Assembly (NCBI GenBank): GCA_934196725.1 | Contig: CAKPWR010000051.1 | Location: 1-19,442, forward strand | Direction of reading: 5' to 3' | Source of the DNA: an uncultured Prevotella sp. | Lineage (GTDB): Bacteria; Bacteroidota; Bacteroidia; Bacteroidales; Bacteroidaceae | DNA length: 19,442 bases | Shown here: positions 15,904 to 19,442 of the stretch, piece after piece | How the letters are laid out: each line of letters begins with the position of its first letter | How positions within the stretch are numbered: the first letter of the stretch is position 1 | Program-made: the position numbers and the translations under genes | Notes under the pieces: generated by a model | What the model saw: the letters and a program-made list of their open reading frames with translations, nothing else | Databases searched by the model: none | Told to the model about the DNA's origin: nothing

Positions 15904-17040
15904 ATGAAAAAAGGAGATAAAGTAAGATTCCTGAGTGAAGTGGGCGGCGGTAAGGTTGCCGGCTTCCAGGGTAAGAATATCGTCTTGGTAGAGGACGAGG
16001 ATGGATTTGAAATCCCTATGCCTATCAACGAGGTAGTGGTAGTAGAGCAGGACGACTATGCCATGGGTAAGATGATTTCGGCTAAGATGGATGCCAAGCA
16101 GAAGGCGGAAGAACATGCCAACACCGAACTGCATCAGGACAGCCGAAGCATCAAGGCAATCCTCAACGAACATGATACAGACATCGAGGAGGAAGATTAT
16201 GATCCTGCAGACAGGGAATTAACCTTCGTCAAGCACATCCAGGAGCGTACGGGCGGTAACAAGCTGAGTGCCTATCTCGCCTTCGTGCCTATCGATATCA
16301 AGGACGTTACCAATACCCGTTTCGAGACCTATATGGTGAACGACAGCAACTATTATCTGCATTATACTTATCTCGTAGCTGAAGGCAATGCCTGGACCTT
16401 GAAGGCTGAGGGTGAAATCGAACCGAATACCAAGCTCTTCATCGAGGAATTCGGCCGTGAGGCATTGAACGAAATGGAGCATATCGCCATCCAGATGATT
16501 GCCTACAAGAAGGAGAAACCTTTCCTCCTGAAGCCGGCTACCGACGTACAGTTCCGTCTGGACCCAGTGAAGTTCTACAAGCTTCATCTCTTCGAGGAGA
16601 ACGATTTCTTCGAGACTCCAGCCTATCTCTTCACCATCGTAGAGAATGACGAGGTGGCTCGTCCGCTCGTTATTGATTCCAAGCGATTGAAGGAGCAGAT
16701 GTACAAGGACGAGAAGGTGATTGCCAATACCAGCAAGAAGAAGAGCAAGAAGGATGATGGTACGCTCGTAGTAGACCTTCATGCGGACGAGGTTCTTGAA
16801 ACAACTGCTGGAATGAATTCAGCCGATATCCTTCATTATCAGATGGATGTGTTCAAGAAGACGATGAATGAATACAAGAACAAGAAGGGACAGAAAATTG
16901 TCTTCATCCATGGTAAGGGCGAAGGCGTACTGCGTCAGGCTCTCATCCATGAACTCAACTATCGTTATAAGAGCTGCAACTATCAGGATGCTTCCTTCCA
17001 GGAGTATGGATATGGTGCTACGCAGGTAACAATTAAGTGA
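15904..17040 (+). CDS. DUF2027 and Smr domain protein
   Basis: A 378-residue cytoplasmic protein. The N-terminal part (MKKGDKVRFLSEVGGGKVAG, about 1-50) is a small beta-rich module like that of DUF2027 proteins, followed by a charged linker (about 60-105), a beta-rich middle (about 105-265) and a Lys-rich bridge (about 270-285). The C-terminal Smr domain (about 287-378) shows both family motifs, VVDLH (289-293) and IHGKGEGVLR (335-344). Smr domains of the MutS2 type nick DNA or cleave RNA, and the DLH and HGKG motifs carry the residues thought to be needed. Their job in this architecture, seen in Bacteroidota, is not established to my knowledge. nadE follows after a 90-base heptad-repeat spacer, suggesting a shared transcript. 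Confidence 0.85.
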   Translation: MKKGDKVRFLSEVGGGKVAGFQGKNIVLVEDEDGFEIPMPINEVVVVEQDDYAMGKMISAKMDAKQKAEEHANTELHQDSRSIKAILNEHDTDIEEEDYDPADRELTFVKHIQERTGGNKLSAYLAFVPIDIKDVTNTRFETYMVNDSNYYLHYTYLVAEGNAWTLKAEGEIEPNTKLFIEEFGREALNEMEHIAIQMIAYKKEKPFLLKPATDVQFRLDPVKFYKLHLFEENDFFETPAYLFTIVENDEVARPLVIDSKRLKEQMYKDEKVIANTSKKKSKKDDGTLVVDLHADEVLETTAGMNSADILHYQMDVFKKTMNEYKNKKGQKIVFIHGKGEGVLRQALIHELNYRYKSCNYQDASFQEYGYGATQVTIK

Positions 17041-17122
17041 AGAGTGAAGAACGAAGAGTGAAGAATTCTTTTGTCTTCAGGGTGCTAGCCTAACTTAACA
17101 TTCAACATTTAACATTCAACAT
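17037..17122. repeat. Bipartite heptad repeat between the Smr gene and nadE
   Basis: Four heptads GTGAAGA, GTGAAGA, ACGAAGA, GTGAAGA run from 17037 to 17064, starting inside the stop codon of the Smr gene. After 30 bases, four heptads alternating TTAACAT and TCAACAT occupy 17095-17122, ending eight bases before the nadE start. The layout copies the atpD to atpC spacer: four purine-rich units, a spacer, then four A/C/T units. Confidence 0.85.
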
Positions 17123-17130
17123 TTCTAAAA

Positions 17131-19125
17131 ATGAAGTACGGATTTATCAAGGTGGCGAGTGCCATTCCATCTGTCAAGGTTGGTGACGTGGTATTCAATA
17201 CTCAACAGATAGAAGATCTGATAGCCCAGGCTGAAGGCAAGGGCGTAGAGATCATTACTTTCCCGGAATTGTCCATCACGGGCTATTCCTGTCAGGACCT
17301 TTTCCGCCAGCAGATGCTGCTGGAGACATCGGAGCAGGCTGTGATGATGCTGCTCGATTTCACACGCAAGCTAGACATCATCTCCATCGTCGGTGCACCG
17401 GTTGTGGCTGGCGACCTGCTGCTCAACTGTGGTATCGTGATTCAGCACGGACAGATCTTGGGCATCGTGCCTAAGACCTATCTGCCTAACTACAGCGAGT
17501 TCTACGAGAAGCGCTGGTTTGCCTCTGCGCAGGACTTGAGAGACTGCGAGATCCGCTATGCCGGACATAAGGTAAAACTGACTCCGGATGTGCAGATATT
17601 CCAGACCTACGACGGTGTACAGTTTGGTGTAGAAATCTGTGAGGATGTATGGGCTCCTGCTCCTCCAAGCAACAAGTTGGCATTGGCTGGAGCTGACCTT
17701 ATCTTCAACCTCTCTGCCAGCGATGAACTCATCGGTAAGCACAATTATCTGAAGAGTCTTCTGAGTCAGCAGAGCGCCCGTACGATGACCGGATACGTGT
17801 ATAGCTCCTGCGGTTTCGGAGAGAGTACGCAGGATGTTGTATATGGTGGAAATGCCCTGATTTATGAGAATGGAGTTTTACTTTCACAAAGTGAACGTTT
17901 CTCTCTTGATCCTCAGATGGTTATCTCGCAGGTGGATGTAGAGAAGCTCCGTTCGGAACGTCGTACAAATTCAACCTATGTGAATGCCCAGCGCAACATC
18001 AAATATTCTGTTCTCGGAGGACAGTTCAACATCTGCAATATCGATGCAGACCCTACCGAGAATGAGCGTGAATTCGTGCTGGAGCGTGAGGTGAATCCGC
18101 ATCCTTTCATTCCTACCAGCAGCGATATGAACGCCTCCTGCGAGGAGATTTTCAATATCCAGCTGATGGGACTTGCCAAGCGCATCGTCCATACCCATGC
18201 CAAGACCGTAGTGGTGGGTATCAGCGGCGGATTGGATTCTACGCTTGCCTTGCTCGTCTGCGTTAAGGCTTTTGATAAGCTGAAGATGAACCGCAAGGGT
18301 ATCGTGGGCGTCACCATGCCTGGTTTCGGAACCACGGACAGAACCTACAATAATGCCATCTCACTGATGCAGAGCCTCGGTATCACCATCAAGGAAATCA
18401 GCATCGCTAAGGCGGTAACCCAGCACTTCGAGGATATCGGTCATGATGCCAGCGTGCATGATGTAACCTATGAAAATTCGCAGGCACGTGAACGTACCCA
18501 GATCCTGATGGACCTGGCAAATAAGATGGGAGGAATGGTTATCGGTACCGGCGACCTCTCTGAGCTGGCTTTGGGATGGGCTACCTATAATGGCGACCAC
18601 ATGAGCATGTATGGCGTGAATGCCAGCATCCCAAAGACCCTGATCCGTCATCTCGTAAACCATGTAGCAGAGAGTGGGGTAGACGAGCAGAGCCGCATCA
18701 CCCTTCGCGACATCATCGATACACCAATCAGTCCTGAGCTGATTCCGGCAGATGAGAACGGAAATATCAAGCAGAAGACCGAAGACCTGGTGGGACCATA
18801 CGAGTTGCACGATTTCTTCCTCTACTACTTCCTTCGCTTCGGTTTCCGTCCTGCCAAGATCTACATGCTGGCAAAGAAGGCATTTATCGATACTGAGCTG
18901 GAGCGCGTGAAAATCAGCGACAACGATCCGGATTCCTACGATGAGGAGACCATCAAGAAGTGGCTGAAGACCTTCGTAAGAAGATTCTTCAACCAGCAGT
19001 TCAAGCGCAGCTGTCTGCCTGATGGTCCGAAGGTGGGAAGCGTAAGCCTCAGTCCTCGTGGCGACTGGCGCATGCCGAGCGATGCAACATCCACCATCTG
19101 GCTGCAGGAGGCAGAAAACCTGTGA
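17131..19125 (+). CDS. nadE: Glutamine-dependent NAD synthetase
   Basis: It makes NAD from deamido-NAD, ATP and glutamine as the last step of NAD synthesis. The 664 residues join an N-terminal nitrilase-type glutaminase domain (about 1-285) with the triad E46 (in TFPELSITGY), K115 (in VPKTYLPNY) and C170 (in VEICEDVWAP) to a C-terminal synthetase domain (about 335-640) with the PP-loop SGGLDS (365-370) and the GTGDLSELALGWATYNGDH stretch. The length is like that of the Mycobacterium tuberculosis two-domain enzyme, so ammonia is probably channelled from glutamine internally. No promoter was seen just upstream, and a terminator follows about 100 bases after the stop. Confidence 0.97.
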   Translation: MKYGFIKVASAIPSVKVGDVVFNTQQIEDLIAQAEGKGVEIITFPELSITGYSCQDLFRQQMLLETSEQAVMMLLDFTRKLDIISIVGAPVVAGDLLLNCGIVIQHGQILGIVPKTYLPNYSEFYEKRWFASAQDLRDCEIRYAGHKVKLTPDVQIFQTYDGVQFGVEICEDVWAPAPPSNKLALAGADLIFNLSASDELIGKHNYLKSLLSQQSARTMTGYVYSSCGFGESTQDVVYGGNALIYENGVLLSQSERFSLDPQMVISQVDVEKLRSERRTNSTYVNAQRNIKYSVLGGQFNICNIDADPTENEREFVLEREVNPHPFIPTSSDMNASCEEIFNIQLMGLAKRIVHTHAKTVVVGISGGLDSTLALLVCVKAFDKLKMNRKGIVGVTMPGFGTTDRTYNNAISLMQSLGITIKEISIAKAVTQHFEDIGHDASVHDVTYENSQARERTQILMDLANKMGGMVIGTGDLSELALGWATYNGDHMSMYGVNASIPKTLIRHLVNHVAESGVDEQSRITLRDIIDTPISPELIPADENGNIKQKTEDLVGPYELHDFFLYYFLRFGFRPAKIYMLAKKAFIDTELERVKISDNDPDSYDEETIKKWLKTFVRRFFNQQFKRSCLPDGPKVGSVSLSPRGDWRMPSDATSTIWLQEAENL

Positions 19126-19225
19126 TGCAAAGCAGAGAATCTGTAATATAAAGCTGTTAATCTGTATGATATGACAGAGAATCTGCGATAAAATGTCGAG
19201 AAATTTCAATAAATCGAGAAATAAG

Positions 19226-19265
19226 AAGTTAGGAGTCTGGAGTTGGTCCCGGTTCCTAACTTTTT
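19226..19265 (+). terminator. Intrinsic terminator after nadE
   Basis: AAGTTAGGA (19226-19234) pairs perfectly with TCCTAACTT (19254-19262), and the stem is closed by five T (19261-19265). The loop of 19 bases may hold further pairing. It separates nadE from the ileS promoter. The stretch 19126-19225 shows AT-rich sequence with repeats of AATCTG, nothing more. Confidence 0.75.
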
Positions 19266-19304
19266 CGTTTATAATAAAATAATTATATAAAAAGTCTTTC
19301 TATT

Positions 19305-19336
19305 TTTGGGTAAAACATATTTTTTTTGTAACTTTG
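19305..19336 (+). promoter_or_regulatory. Promoter of ileS
   Basis: TTTG at 19305-19308 and TAACTTTG at 19329-19336 with 20 bases between match the Bacteroidota -33/-7 form. The leader would be about 34 bases, AT-rich and without a Shine-Dalgarno. Confidence 0.75.
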
Positions 19337-19376
19337 CGCCCAAAAGTAAAAACAATATAAAATTTAAATAGATAAT

Positions 19377-19442
19377 ATGGCTAAGAAATTTGCCGAGCAC
19401 AACGGTCTGAATTTGACTCAGACAAACAATGACGTACTAGCA
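19377..19442 (+). CDS. ileS: Isoleucyl-tRNA synthetase, N-terminal start (cut by window)
   Basis: The first 22 codons of a gene with its own promoter. The peptide opens MAKKFAEHNGLNLTQTNNDVL, close to the opening of Bacteroidota isoleucyl-tRNA synthetases as I remember it (M-KKFAEY-FDLSKVN-EVL). The enzyme would charge tRNA-Ile in the cytoplasm. The HIGH and KMSKS motifs lie beyond the window, so the call rests on this short match. Confidence 0.7.
   Translation, partial: MAKKFAEHNGLNLTQTNNDVLA

Overview
The window looks like chromosome of a Bacteroidota bacterium, most likely a Prevotella/Segatella (P. copri-like) gut species. The supporting signs are the promoter form TTTG-N19/20-TAnnTTTG, AT-rich start regions without Shine-Dalgarno sequences, an ATP synthase operon that begins with the beta and epsilon genes, an ~80-residue epsilon subunit, an M49 peptidase with HECLGH, and a DUF2027-Smr protein. 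The genus is inferred from remembered families, not from a search.

Layout. 1-573 is the 3' end of a 6-phosphofructokinase gene. 711-742 is a promoter, followed by the complete F1Fo ATP synthase operon (787-8555, + strand): atpD, atpC, a four-helix membrane protein in the AtpI position, atpB, atpE, atpF, atpH, atpA, atpG. 8556-8954 is a repeat-filled gap between convergent genes. recQ (8955-10817, - strand) and a dipeptidyl peptidase III gene (10980-12998, + strand) diverge from a shared promoter region. A second copy of the same palindromic element lies at 13022-13232, ahead of a Nudix hydrolase gene (13254-13751). 13752-14175 holds two further palindromic families, one serving as a bidirectional terminator. 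ispE and an AlkD-like HEAT-repeat gene form a - strand operon (15657 down to 14176). A DUF2027-Smr gene and glutamine-dependent nadE follow on the + strand (15904-19125), then a terminator, a promoter and the first 22 codons of ileS.

How the genes work together. The atp operon encodes every F1Fo subunit, and its c subunit has proton-type rather than sodium-type residues. The other genes are housekeeping: glycolysis, isoprenoid synthesis (MEP pathway), NAD synthesis, tRNA charging, DNA repair and peptide turnover. No transposase, phage, CRISPR, defence or secretion gene is present.

The unusual content is between the genes. First, three palindromic repeat families (A at two loci, B, C) occur; A and B are nested dyads built from small three-base-loop hairpins. 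Family A has a perfect 47-bp outer and 24-bp inner inverted repeat, and its tip motif is repeated at both ends of copy 1. Family B hairpin stems covary. Second, four spacers between co-directional genes are made of 7-8-bp tandem repeats, usually a purine-rich block after the stop codon and an A/C/T block just before the next start. These two repeat systems are the best candidates for something under-described.
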